A DNA stretch of 64,000 nucleotides, from NCBI RefSeq assembly GCF_050003625.1, contig NC_134397.1, positions 264,982,070-265,046,069 on the forward strand, given 5' to 3'. Position 1 is the stretch's first letter. The number at the start of each line of letters is the position of its first letter. The stretch is from Haematobia irritans. Its lineage: Eukaryota; Arthropoda; Insecta; Diptera; Muscidae. Below are positions 44,740 through 56,156 of the stretch, one piece after another. Below the pieces are notes generated by a model that worked only from the letters and a program-made list of their open reading frames with translations, did not search any database and was not told where the DNA came from. The position numbers and the translations under genes were made by a program.

Positions 44740-46340
44740 AATATTAAAAAGTGCGAAGTATGAGACATTTCGTCCTGGAAGAGATTTTTGTTAATGAAAA
44801 AATTATGCACATTTGTTGTGGAAATGGTTAAATTTAGTAAAAATAATTCTAGTATGTAATATCCATAAGAAGTTAGAATATAAGACCCAAAATGAATCCC
44901 CCAGCCAGATCTCTTCTGAAGGCTATGGAAATTCGCTTTGGTCTGCGATGAAACGCAGACTTGTGTAAATTGCATTTTCTTGTCAATAACAAAATTTTAT
45001 TCTTGCCCAATAAAGTTCTTATATTCGTCACATAATGAAATTTTTTCTTCTTCAAATAATGACAAAAAAGCAAATTTTTCTTCGTGTGTGGGTAGATATT
45101 AATGAACTCTTTAATAGCCCATTCATACAATATTCATTACCCATGAAATTATTACATGTCAAAGGGGCAAAAGTACTTCTCCCACTAAAAGCAGCTATAA
45201 ATTGATAGCCATTATATCTTTGACTTCTTTCGAATTGAAACACTTTTGACAGCGAACAAATTCATAGATACACGCCTCAATAAAAGTCACAAATTATCGC
45301 AAAACCAATAATAAAAATGTCTAAGATGACAATAAAGTGGCAACAAAAATATCAACAATAAAATGCTTGTAATGATTTGGTTAAATAATTTTTATAGCTC
45401 CCTCGGTTGTTTGTTTGTTTGTTTGTTTATGCACATCGGCATACATCGTCACCTACTTCTCGCCGCTAACATTTCATTTTTAACGGCAGCAACATTTTGC
45501 ATGCCCATTAAACAATAAGTGATCGACAGAAAAAAAGTCGCTGATAGCAACATTTTCTGTTTGCTATAGTAGCCGGCAACAACTCATCATGACAAACAAG
45601 ATGCAAAAAATAATAAATATTAAAAATATTATCACTCTGTTACAATATTTCCGATAAAAACTCTACGTCTGCACCTCCTCATAAACATTTTTTTGTCAAA
45701 CAAAGTTCGGCAGACTACCGTTGGGAGTTCTCCTTATTTGGTCCATAGAGTCATACTGGCTGACTAGTGTTTGAACGGACTTTTTTGTTGGGGAGCCATA
45801 ATGATGATGATGGTGTTAAACGCGTGTGAATTTTTTGACAAAAATTGTCAGTGTTAATTTTTTATTTTTCTTTGTCAGTTTGTCTGTCCATTCCTTGGAC
45901 TATGAGGCGACCATCCATATGGGAAAAAGCAGGTCACCATGTTATTAGGCAAAGTTATTTAACACAAAATGACTTAAATTTATTAAAGGCGTTAATAATC
46001 ATAAATTACCAAATATTTCAGTTCACTTGATGTAATAATTTGTAGTTGGCAGCATTTTTGTTTGCATCAAATTGATGATAGGCCCATGAGTTTAGTTGAA
46101 AGTTTGGAAATATGGAGGATGACTATGAAATTATAGGTTACACGCCTGGTTAAATGACTATAAATAGGCTATCCTATTATTTTAGTGCTCGATACACGTT
46201 TCTGTTTTGATGGGGAACATGGAACATTTTTGCGGCAAAAATTTTATTTTCTCGCCAAAGATAAAATGGTTGTCGAAATCAGATACCTAATATGCCACAA
46301 GCATGTTACATGTTCACCGTCCAAAAATAACATTTTGCTC
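44740..46340. other. Repeat-poor host-like stretch
   Basis: No gene or transposon ends. A (GTTT)n run lies at about 45406-45428. The block 45.4-45.6 kb is less AT-rich and could hold regulatory sequence. Confidence 0.35.
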
Positions 46341-46354
46341 TAGGAGTCGATCAT

Positions 46355-46697
46355 AGGTTAGGTTATGTGGCAGCCCGATGTATCAGGCTCACTTAGACTA
46401 TTCAGTCCATTGTGATACCACAGTGGTGAACTTCTCTCTTATCACTGAGTGCTGCCCGATTCCATGTTAACCTCAATGACAAGGGACCTCCTTTTTATAG
46501 CCGAGTCCGAACGGCGTTCCACATTCCAGTGAAACCACTTAGAGAAGCTTTGAAACCCTCAGAAATGTCACCAGCATAACTGAGGTGGGATAATCCACCG
46601 CTGAAAAACTTTTTGGTGTTCGGTCGTAGCAGGAATCGAACCCACGACCTTGTTTATGCAAGGCGGGCATGCTAACCATTGCACCACGGTGGCTCCC
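46355..46697 (-). mobile_element. tRNA-derived SINE, 13-bp target duplication
   Basis: Inverse of the copy at 6107: AGGTTAGGTTATG tail at the left, box B (GGAATCGAACC) and box A (CCATTGCACCACGG) at the right, ending CCACGGTGGCTCCC. AGGAGTCGATCAT flanks both sides (46342-46354, 46698-46710). It lies at the left edge of the broken mariner. Confidence 0.93.
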
Positions 46698-46865
46698 AGG
46701 AGTCGATCATATTCCTTCTTTGGGAGTAGTTACAACTGGCTACCAGGAATGAAGCTGTCAAGTCGAGCTGCCACCGATTATTTGCTGAATTTAAACGTGG
46801 TCGTACAAGCATTGTAGATGAACCACGTAGTGGACGTCCAAAAACAGCAACAACAACAACAGAAA

Positions 46866-47003
46866 CCGTCCTCGTTGCAGTCGGGTCTACGGCCCGGGAC
46901 GGACACAGGGTTTTCAACCCTGTCCAAGGACTGCAAACCCCCATTTGGAGTATGCTTATTTCCCGAAAAACTCGAAAATACCAACTCCAAAGGGCTACAA
47001 CAA
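46866..47003 (+). mobile_element. 138-bp (CAA)-tailed retro-insert with two hairpins
   Basis: Flanked by an 18-bp duplication, (CAA)4 CAGAAA (46848-46865, 47004-47021). Its removal restores the mariner frame (PKTATTTTEIVAK). Two nested stems are visible: TTGCAGTC with GACTGCAA, and inside it ACAGGGTT with AACCCTGT. Probably the 3' end of a LINE, or a short SINE using it. Confidence 0.8.
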
Positions 47004-47119
47004 CAACAACAACAACAGAAATTGTAGCCAAAATGCATAATATGGTATTAAATGATCGACGAATAAAAGTGCGTGAAATTGCTAATATCATGGGCATCTC
47101 AAATGATCGAGTGAGTTAC

Positions 47120-47656
47120 GTTAGAACCCCCACCATCGAGACACCCTAATATACTAGAAATCTAGAACCATCGAGACACCCTAATATACTAGAAATATAG
47201 AATAAGCATATTTTACAATTCTCTGATTAAGACATACATTTGACAATAATTTTGTAACACTTTATAATGCATTTTTCTTTATTTCAATTTATTATTAAAG
47301 ACATACACACACACACTTACCTTTATATTCGATCATAGGAAACGAACCAGACAATGTAGAATAAGCATTTTCTTTATTATTTCAATTTCATTTTAACTAC
47401 TCTAGAATAAGCATTTCCTTTATTTTTCAATTTATTAAACACACACACACACACACCATACATTTATGTTCAAATAACGGAAACAGACCAGACAATAATT
47501 AGGTCACAGATTTGGCAAAACAGTAAAGGTAATGACCACGGTTTTGTCAAATCTGCAATTCATAAAACACACAAACACACTTACCTAGTCGATAAGTAAA
47601 AAATTGTTAACAATAAAGTTTCAGTTTGAAGTTAAAACTCAAAACGACCACGTCTT
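47120..47656. mobile_element. 537-bp insert in the mariner, possible solo LTR
   Basis: Flanked by GTTAC (47115-47119, 47657-47661), a 5-bp duplication as in LTR elements, but the ends (GTTAGAAC...CACGTCTT) are not TG...CA. It contains a 36-bp direct repeat ('gagacaccctaatatactag'), repeated 'tagaataagcat' and three CA-rich runs. Identity unresolved. Confidence 0.5.
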
Positions 47657-48346
47657 GTTACTAGTGCATTTAATTTTGCATGAAGAACTACAGATGAAAT
47701 AACTTTCTGCAAGATGGGTACCGCATTTGTTAACAGTCGATCAAAAACGCACAAAAATGAACATTTCTCAAGCTTGTTTGGGTCGTTTTAAGCGAAATAA
47801 AATGGATTTTAAGCGTCGCTTCATAACTGTTGATGAGACATGGATCCACCACTATACTCCAGAGACAAAAGAACAATCCAAACAATGGACTGAAGCTGGA
47901 GGAAGTGCCCCAAAGAAGGCAAAAACAATTCAATCGGCTGATAAGGTTATGGCAACGGTTTTTTGGGAATTCAACAGTATTTTATTGATTGACTATCTGC
48001 AAAAGGGTAAAACAATAAATTCAGAGTACTATTGCAACCTTTTGGATCAATTAAATGTACAAATTCGAGAAAAACGTCCTGGCTTACAACACAAAAAAAA
48101 AAATTTCATCAAGACAACGCACAAGAGTGTTTTAACAATGGCTAAAATCAACGAATTAAAGTACGAGTTGCTTGACCACCCACCTTATTCTCCTAATTTA
48201 GCTCCCAGTGACTTTTACTTGTTCCCAAATCTAAAAAAATCCTTGCTGGCAAGCGTTTTACCTCAAATGAAAATGCAATTACAGTTGTAAACCACTATTT
48301 TGAAGACCTTGAGGAAAACTATTTTAATCAAGGGATAGAATTGCTA

Positions 48347-49066
48347 CATCGAAAGAATTTTCTTCGTAAAAAGAACGAAAAATTTCCTTAAAAGTACGAA
48401 ATTTGTCATTGTTTTACAACAAAAGAAAGTTTTCATTAAATGAACGAAATATTTCGTACTTTTTACGAAGAAAATGTCTTCCAAAATTTTCCTAGTTTGT
48501 AAGAAAAAAATTCGTACTTTTTATGAAGAATCTTCGTACTTTTTATGAAAAATCTTCGTACATTTTACGAAACAATTTCGTTCTTTCTATGAAAATGTTT
48601 CGTACTTTTTATGAAAAATTTTTATTCATAGCGCGCTATCACCCAAATGAGAAGTAGCATAGACTTTCATAAAAAAATAGAATAAAGGAATACATTCAAG
48701 GACATTATAAAAGACAATTTAATGCCGCGAACGGAAATTTTACAACTTCAATGAAACTTCTTCGTTATTTCAAAGAAAATGTTTCGTACTTTTTATGAAG
48801 AAATTTTAACGCAGAATGTTTCGTAAAATATTCGTAAAAACTTCTTCACAAAATTCATGACATTTGAAGAAAGTTTCGTTAAAAGTACGAACTTTTTACA
48901 AAGAAAAGTTAATGTAGAATATTTCGTAGAAGTTTCGTATATTCGTAGAATGTTATTCGTAAAATTTACGAAAATGAATGAAAATTTCGTTATTTTAATG
49001 AAGAATTCACGAAGAATAATTAATGAAGAATTCTTCGTAAAATTAACAAAGAGAATTCTTTCGGTG
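48347..49066. mobile_element. TA-flanked element with CGAAAGAATT ends, 720 bp
   Basis: Ends CATCGAAAGAATTTTCTTCG and GAAGAATTCTTTCGGTG with TA on both sides (48345-48346, 49067-49068). Its removal reconnects ELL and EKRW of the mariner. The inside is packed with TTCGTACTTTTTATGAAGAA-like motifs in both orientations. No coding capacity. Confidence 0.88.
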
Positions 49067-49285
49067 TAGAAAAACGTTGGACTAAGTGTATTGAAGTTTC
49101 AGGAGATTATATTGAAAAATAAAAATATTTTTGAAAAACTAACTATTCTCTTTCATTGATAGGCTAAGACGTTTCCGAACCGCCCTCATACATTCCAACA
49201 CGACTCAGCAGAATGACCACCAAAATTTACGAACCTCAATCACGGTTGTCACAGTTAGGAGAATTCTACCAAAAATGGTTAGATT

Positions 49286-49632
49286 AGGTTAGGTTAGGTT
49301 ATGTGGCAGCCCGATGTATCAGGCTCACTTAGACTATTCAGTCCATTGTGATACCACAGTGGTGAACTTCTCTCTTATCACTGAGTGCTGCCCGATTCCA
49401 TGTTAAACTCAATGACAAGGGACCTCCTTTTTATAGCCGAGTCCGAACGGCGTTCCACATTCTAGTGAAACCACTTAGAGAAGCTTTGAAACCCTCAGAA
49501 ATGTCACCAGCATTACTGAGGTGGGATAATCCACCGCTGAAAAACTTTTTGGTGTTCGGTCGTAGCAGGAATCGAACCCACGACCTTGTGTATGCAAGGC
49601 GGGCATGCTAACCATTGCACCACGGTGGCTCC
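49286..49632 (-). mobile_element. tRNA-derived SINE, 14-15-bp target duplication
   Basis: Complete, with AGGTTAGGTTAGGTT tail, body, box B and box A. Flanks AAAAATGGTTAGATT (49271-49285) and AAAAATGGTAGATT (49633-49646) differ by one T. Confidence 0.92.
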
Positions 49633-49639
49633 AAAAATG

Positions 49640-50130
49640 GTAGATTGGAAGAATTCTTGATGTTTTGGTGGATTTTATATTTAAATAAATTGATTTTTTT
49701 ATTTAAGTCTATGGATTACAATCCTTGCAGACTAGCAATTTTAAAAATAAATTAAATATTATTAAATTTATTTAGGGAAATTGAAAAATCCAAATTAAAG
49801 TTATTATTCAATTTATTAAATTATTTTAAAGCTCTTAAAATGGACTCGCAAGAAGCATAATTACTCCTATCAAAAGGAATAGTTAAATAGTCATGACGTC
49901 TAAGATTCCGTACTGGTACGTAATTTTCCAAAGTATTCATCTCCAACTAATTTTGCAAAAATTTTCTATGAAATAAAATTCTGCTAAAATGTTCAATAGA
50001 AATAAAATTTTTCAAAAATTTTCTATAGAAATACATTTTTGGACAAATTTTATAGAAGGAAAATTTCCACAAAATTTTTATAGAAGGAAAATTTTTACAA
50101 AATTTTCTTTAGAAAGATAATTTCCACATT
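49640..50130. other. AT-rich, no gene
   Basis: Contains a few degenerate 29-bp units (ATTTTCTATAGAAAT) near 49.96-50.12 kb, next to the tandem-unit element that follows. Confidence 0.4.
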
Positions 50131-51170
50131 GTTATACCCTCCACCATCGGATGGGGGTATATTAACTTTGTCATTCCGTTTGTAACACATCGAAATATTG
50201 CTCTAAGACCCCATAAAGTATATATATTCTGGGTCGTGGTGAAATTCTGAGTCGATCTGAGCATGTCCGTCCGTCCGTCTGTTGAAATCACGCTAAGTTC
50301 CGAACGAAACAAGCTATCGACTTGAAACTTGGCACAATTAGTTGTTATTGATGTAGGTGGGATGGTATTGAAAATGGGCCATATCGCTCCACTTTTACGT
50401 ATAGCCCCCATATAAACGGTCCCCCAAATTTGGATTGCGATTGCTCTAAGAGAGGCAAATTTCATCCGATCCGGCTGAAATTTGGTACATGGTGATAGTA
50501 TATGGTCTCTAACAACTACGCAAAAATTGGTCCACATGGGTCCATAATTATATATAGCCCCCATATAAATCGATCCCCAGATTTTCGGTCTATAGTTATA
50601 TATAGGCGATCCCCAATCACACAAAAATTGGTCCTTATCGGTTCATAATCATGGTTGCCTCTCGAGCCAAAAATAATCTACTAAAATTTTATTTTTATAG
50701 AAAACATTTTCAAAATGTTATTTCTATAGAAAATTTTGTCCAAATTTTATTTCTATAGAAAATTTTGTCAAAATTTTATTTCTATAGAACATTTTGTCAA
50801 AATTTTATTTCTATAGAAAATTTTGTCAAAATTTTATTTCTATAGAAAATTTTGTCCGAATTTTATTTCTATAGCAAATTTTATCCAAATGTTATTTCTA
50901 TAGAAAATTTTTTCCAAATTTTACTTCTATGTTGTCAAAATTTTATTTCTATAGAAACTTTAAACTTAATTATATACGTATTTAATCGGCCTTTTTTAGT
51001 TTTAGTTTACGGTGTTAGGAAGTTTTAAGATACCTTGCTATCGGCAAGTGTTACCGCAACCCAATTAATTCTATTGTGGATGACAGTCTTCAGTAGAAGT
51101 TTCTACGCAATCCATGGTGGAGGGTACATAAGCTTCGGCCTGGCCGAATTTACGGCCGTATATACTTGTT
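50131..51170 (-). mobile_element. Tandem-unit element, inverted copy
   Basis: From GTTATACCCTCCACCAT to CGGCCGTATATACTTGTT, with the core 'catgtccgtccgtccgtctg', two to three ~145-bp units, an inverted 29-bp array at about 50690-50960 and the palindrome TTCGGCCTGGCCGAA near the right end. Very similar to 29523-30583, including the internal array. Confidence 0.82.
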
Positions 51171-51174
51171 TTTG

Positions 51175-53140
51175 TTTAGTAGCTTTTTGATAAGATTTTC
51201 TCCAAAATGTGGTCGTTTTTTTACGCGAGTGACAATTATTATCGCAATCCGTTCGACTTTTGCTCCTGAGCATTTTGTGGCAGGTTGCCACTAAAAATAC
51301 CAAAGTGTCGATCATCTCAAGACAGTGCTTCGACGGGTATGAACCAAAATGCCGCAGAGCCACATTTTGGATGGATTTGTCGGCCTTTTGAAGGCCACAA
51401 TTCGTGCCAAAGATATTTTAAAATTCGATATTATTTTCGATATTTTTACATTAAATTAAAACAATATAGCACTTTACTTTGTTGCATTACATATCAGCCC
51501 ACCTGAATACATACATAAATATCAATAATTATTCATAATTGTTTTATTGTTTACCGGATGTTTTGATTCTCACTTCGAAAATCATAAATGTAAATTGAGA
51601 TGCTGGCTGGCCTGTTTCTTCACCGTCTGACGTTTCCAAGCAGTAAATGTGAAAATGTAAACAATTCATAACAATCCTGCAGACCTGGTGTAGACTTACA
51701 CCAGATTTCTACATCCACCATGGAAGAATTTTGCAAATATTATATTTCATAGAGAATTTGAGTATAATCAAAATTTCCATTCCTTACGTATTAAAATGAA
51801 TAAAATATTATGTTTGTCCGAAAACAAAATTTAAAATGTATACTATCACAAAAACACTTTCTATTGATATAATTAAAAATTCCTCTGTCGAATCATAACA
51901 TAATTTAAAGTTCAATTCTGGATGAGCATAAAAACAGGTTTGTGTTTTTTCATAAACAATCAGCTGACTTCTATCGTGATGGTGTGATAGGGTATAACAG
52001 AGTTGCCAAATGACAGGAATTTTGCTGTACCAATGAGATAAAAGATAGGAAAGTATAAATCAGATCATTGATGCGATTATATGTATTGGTGATAGATATT
52101 CAAATATTATATTCACTTTCATTGCTATTGTTTTGTTATTGTGTTGAACAGATAAAAAAAGATGGCAAATATTTCATCTATCACCAGAAGATATTATTAT
52201 AGTATGGGTGATGATAAAATGCTCTGGTATAAATAAAATGAAATAAGCTTAAACAAGTTTTCATTATTGAATTTCAAATTGTATGAATATATTTCTTATT
52301 TTTTTTAATATTATTACTGATTAACCTTTGGTTTCTCTTTTCATCTATGTTTTGGCTTTGCTATATAATTTGTCAAACCGGTAGTTGAAAAGAATATTCA
52401 AAAAATTTGTATCAAAAATTTCTAATACTCGATTATTGTTTTTTTGTTGTTGTTGTTGTTTGCTTTGTTTTAAGTTTTTATGCAAAATACTTTTTAATAT
52501 TTCTAAATAAGAATAACAAACTACTTTTCAGTCGTTTTAGCATTTTCGTTTTTAATATCGGCATAAATTTAACAGGAATGTAAAAAATAAAAAGTTATGA
52601 CTAAAAGAGAACCTACAAGATTACAAGATACATCAAAGTGTTCCGGTTTTGATATGACTACCGAAGAGCGAATTTGCTTGGTGTTATTGTTTTATTCTTT
52701 TTAAATAAAACCTGAATTGAAAAAAATGTAAATTTGTCAATCCACTAAATTGTTTGTGGTCACATAAGCACAGTTCAATAAACTTTTAATAATATGATAT
52801 TAGCAATTTGAACAACGATTATAGTTTCTGTAATAAAATATTTATTTTTTTGAGTTTTTCGCCCAGTCAAATTCATATATTAATGTAGAAAAACAATCGA
52901 AATAAAAAAAATCACAATGATAAATACCATCACAATAGGACAAGTGAACAACATTGTAACCCTGTCATAATTTTTGATTCGGCTAGTTTTTCAAGTACCA
53001 ATCGTGTCTTATTCACGATTGATATTGATCAAAATAATAAAAATTAAAACAATCCAATTTACCTTCGCTTATTTTTCGTAAAAGTATCACTTAATTCACA
53101 TTTTCCGATAACCATAGGTTGGTTATAGTGACTGTCCTTA
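51175..53140. other. Host-like stretch without identified gene
   Basis: A less AT-rich block at 51.23-51.42 kb has open frames on both strands (73 and 86 codons) but no recognisable domain. A perfect short palindrome TGGCAGGTTGCCA is present. The rest is AT-rich with a (TTG)n run near 52.44 kb. Confidence 0.35.
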
Positions 53141-53143
53141 ATT

Positions 53144-53190
53144 TCAGGCTCACTTAGACCATTTAGTCTATTGTGAATACTATTATTATA
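53144..53190. repeat. SINE body fragment
   Basis: 'ttcaggctcacttagaccat' and 'ttagtctattgtgaatac' match the 3' body of the SINE (inverse strand). No ends. Confidence 0.6.
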
Positions 53191-53204
53191 TTTTCTTTTA
53201 CACT

Positions 53205-53360
53205 GGGCATACATACCAGTGAATGCCCTAAGATGAGACATAATATGTTTGAACAATACAAACAATATTTTGTTTGGACCAATCCTGAAAATATATATGC
53301 TTGAAGCAAAATGTGTTTGGGGTATATGTTATAGAAGCTATTTTTTTGAGGGTGTGGTAA
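53205..53360. repeat. Fragment of the CACCCTCAAAAAAA-end element
   Basis: Reverse complement of the left part of 57513-57973 ('gacataatatgtttgaacaa', 'tatatatgcttgaagcaaaa'), ending TTTTTTTGAGGGTG. Confidence 0.75.
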
Positions 53361-54376
53361 GGGAAATTTCGTTAAAGTTTCATACCGTCCTATAGCAATG
53401 AAAAAAATCCATAGAAAGTCTTATTATTATTTTACTATAAAAATAACACTTTCCTTTACAAAGACATTATAATTTAGTATGTTATGTGTTGCATGTCACC
53501 TCAGACCATCTTCAGTTAATGAAGAATCTAATTGCAATTGTTCGTGAATAAAAAGAGAATCTTTTCGAAAAAAAGGTGAAATAATCATTGCCACATATTA
53601 AAACCGACATTTCTGTTTCCGCTAAGAGAAACTTTTACAACGACAATTGAAAGTAGCAACGGAAGCCTATGAAACTTAATCTCAATGTAATCACTTCGTA
53701 CTTATTTGGAAGGTATTTTTTATTTGTTATTTTCTTTTTTTTAAATACAACAAAATCTATTTATGTAATTACGCACACACATATGTACATATTTTGTAAT
53801 GGACAGATGTACTTATATTTAATAAAAACCTAATTTTGATTTGGCGTTTTTGATTTTTTCAATGGTCTTTTTTGTTTTATTCAGATTCCCTGTTTTAAAC
53901 ATTTCACATGACAACAAGCTTATTTTATATTCCGTTTTATTTTAAATATTTACACACTACACCAACACTACCACTATAGCATGAAGACAAAAAGTAGAGA
54001 AAATTAAAATTATTTATTTAGTGTGTTGGTCATTTGTATGTCTGTGGAAAGACCAGTTATTATGTTAAATAAACATTAGTCATTCTTATTGGGGGGCAAA
54101 ATTATCCAAATACTATGTCTATGGTAAGGTGACATCTGTTCAGGTATTGCTATTTACTTTGTGGTCCATAGTTTTGTGTAAGGCAGCTAATGGAGGTTAG
54201 TGAAAAGTTTTTTTTTTTTTTTTGGAATCACTGTTTAGAGGTATTTTTTTTTTTTTTTTTTTTTGTAAAATTAAAGAAAAATATTCTCCCAGAAAATGCG
54301 ATCATATCCTGGCGAGAAACGTTTTTGGTAACGAAACTTTTGTAATGATCACATTATCCGCTGCAAATATTGGATA
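53361..54376. other. No gene; long T runs
   Basis: T homopolymers near 54208-54224 and 54245-54263. AT-rich; nothing else supported. Confidence 0.4.
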
Positions 54377-54389
54377 TACAGTCGTTAAT

Positions 54390-54723
54390 AGATTAGGTTT
54401 GGTTAGGTTAGGTGGCAGCCCGATGTATCAGGCTCACTTTGACTGTTCAGTCCATCGTGATACCACATTGGTGAACTTCTCTCTTATCACTGAGTGCTGC
54501 CCGATTCCATTTTAAGCTCAATGACCTCCTTTTTATAGCCGAGTCCGAACGGCGTTCCACATTGCAGTGAAACCTTTGAGAAGAAGCTTTGAAACCCTCA
54601 GAAATGTTACCAGCATTACTGAGGTGGGATAAGCCACCGCTGAAAATCTTTTTGGTGTTCGGTCGAAGTAGGACCTTGTGTATGCAAGGCGGGCATGCTA
54701 ACCATTGCACCACGGTGATTCCC
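54390..54723 (-). mobile_element. tRNA-derived SINE lacking box B
   Basis: The tail and body match the other copies, but the segment that holds GGTTCGATTCC is deleted ('gtcgaagtaggaccttgtg'), so it could no longer drive its own transcription. Flanks TACAGTCGTTAAT and TACAGTCGATAAT (54377-54389, 54724-54736), one mismatch. Confidence 0.9.
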
Positions 54724-55032
54724 TACAGTCGATAATTGTTTCTCATAATCATTTTGTTTTTGTTTTGAGCGTGCTTCCTGTTACTTCATTCGTTTTGTTT
54801 TGTTATTGTTGGTTTATTCTTCAATCATTTTGTTGTTCTTGATTTCAGCTTAAAACCATGCATTGCCTAAACTACAAGTGTAGCTTAACCAACAGAGGAA
54901 AAGAATGTTTGTCAAATTTATTTGGGCAAAGCCCTATAGACTGCAAGATGGTTGGACGCACGTTTCGGAATTAAAATTTTGGGGCAAATCTAATTGAAAC
55001 GAAAAAGACAGAACCTTGAGAAACTGAGACTT

Positions 55033-55685
55033 CACTGAAAAAAAAGCACACTCGGTTCCAAAGATTTTGTCTTTACTTTAAAAAATTTGGTATTGATTCC
55101 GAGCCAAAGAAGCGGAGAATACAAGTAAGGATACTTTTAAGACACAATTCTCTTTTAAATTTAGGTTTTGTGTACTTGTTTCTAGGAAGCAAATTTTAAT
55201 TTTTCGCTTTCTCAGCTTTTTTTCTTCATATGCTATCAAAGTCCTTTAAAAACGAGTTAACGGCAACTTTATTTTCCAAATTAGGACTCGACTTCCAGTA
55301 GAAATTATGCTATGTTTGAAGTAAAAAACTTCTTTAAAATAAAGTTTTGAAAAACATGTCCTATATTTTAACAATTTTTTGCTTTGTAGTCAAGATGCAA
55401 AAAGACAACAAATTTAAAGACAATTTCATTAAATTTAAAGAATTTTTCTGAATTATTAAAGTCAAGTTGACCTTAGCCTATACATTTTTTTCATTTTAAG
55501 ATACCCATTTTTAAATCAAATCACTTAATTATAAGAACAATATGACTTCATTGAAAAGTTTATCGACTTTTGGACAAGGAAAATAACTTTATTTTAGAGA
55601 AATGCGTCTTCTATGCTAAGCAAAATTTGTATTCGTATTTTAAAGACATGAAATCTTTGACCTCACGACAATATTTTTTTCAGTG
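55033..55685 (-). mobile_element. CACTGAAAAA-end element, inverted partner of 56157
   Basis: Reverse complement of 56157-57031, except that it lacks the 222-bp insertion present there. Ends CACTGAAAAAAAAGCACACT and ATATTTTTTTCAGTG. The two copies face each other about 470 bp apart. Confidence 0.85.
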
Positions 55686-55693
55686 TTGTGACT

Positions 55694-55900
55694 TACACTG
55701 AAAAAACTGTGAACGCACCAGAAAGGAAAATTTTGGTTCATTTTAGAAAAGTTTGGTTAATTTTAGAAATAATAAACGCCGACGTCACACCGATTTCCCA
55801 AAAATAATTACATATTTTTCAACAAATTCAAGAAGATTTAATCGAGAAGAGGAGTAATTGATTCCAATTACAATCCCTAGATGTCAGTGTTCCAACATTT
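55694..55900. repeat. Left end of a CACTG...GTGAAC-type TA-family element
   Basis: CACTGAAAAAACTGTGAACG and 'tttggttcattttagaaaag' relate to 60057-60446 and 13410. The rest is truncated. Confidence 0.5.
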
Positions 55901-56092
55901 TGTACATGGATAAATGGGTACACTTAAGAAATGGTTAATTGTATCCATAGATTTTGACCTTCCCTCAAGGATATTGGTATCGATTCCGATGCGTATTATT
56001 AAAAAAAATATTTTTAAGAGCTATTTTGGACATTCAGGTTGGTCCAATTGGGTGACTTCAACGGTAAAAACCAAGAAGTGCCTTTTTATTTG

Positions 56093-56153
56093 TTAATGTG
56101 GTATCACAATGGACTGAATAGTGTAATAAATCGGGTTGCCACTCTAAACTAAC
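56093..56153 (+). repeat. SINE 3' fragment
   Basis: 'tgtggtatcacaatggactg' followed by 'aatagtgtaataaatcgggt' and 'aactaacct' matches the last ~75 bp of the SINE with small deletions. Confidence 0.75.
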
Positions 56154-56156
56154 CTA

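Larger units (their letters stand above)
46747..49122 (+). pseudogene. mariner (DD34D) transposase broken by insertions and frameshifts
   Basis: The N-terminal part reads CHRLFAEFKRGRTSIVDEPRSGRPKTATTTT, and after a 138-bp insert EIVAKMHNMVLNDRRIKVREIANIMG...DRVSY, the helix-turn-helix region. After a second insert it resumes LILHEELQM (an in-frame TAA follows), SARWVPHLLTVDQKRTKM, then VDETWIHHYTPE with the first D. The second catalytic D (HQDNA) is out of frame beside an A run and a small deletion. The third is in PPYSPNLAPSDFYLF. A further frameshift precedes NHYFEDLEENYFNQGIELL. A 720-bp insert interrupts the end (EKRWTKCIEVSGDYIEK, stop at 49120). The sequence resembles irritans-type mariners. 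Long dead. Confidence 0.88.
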
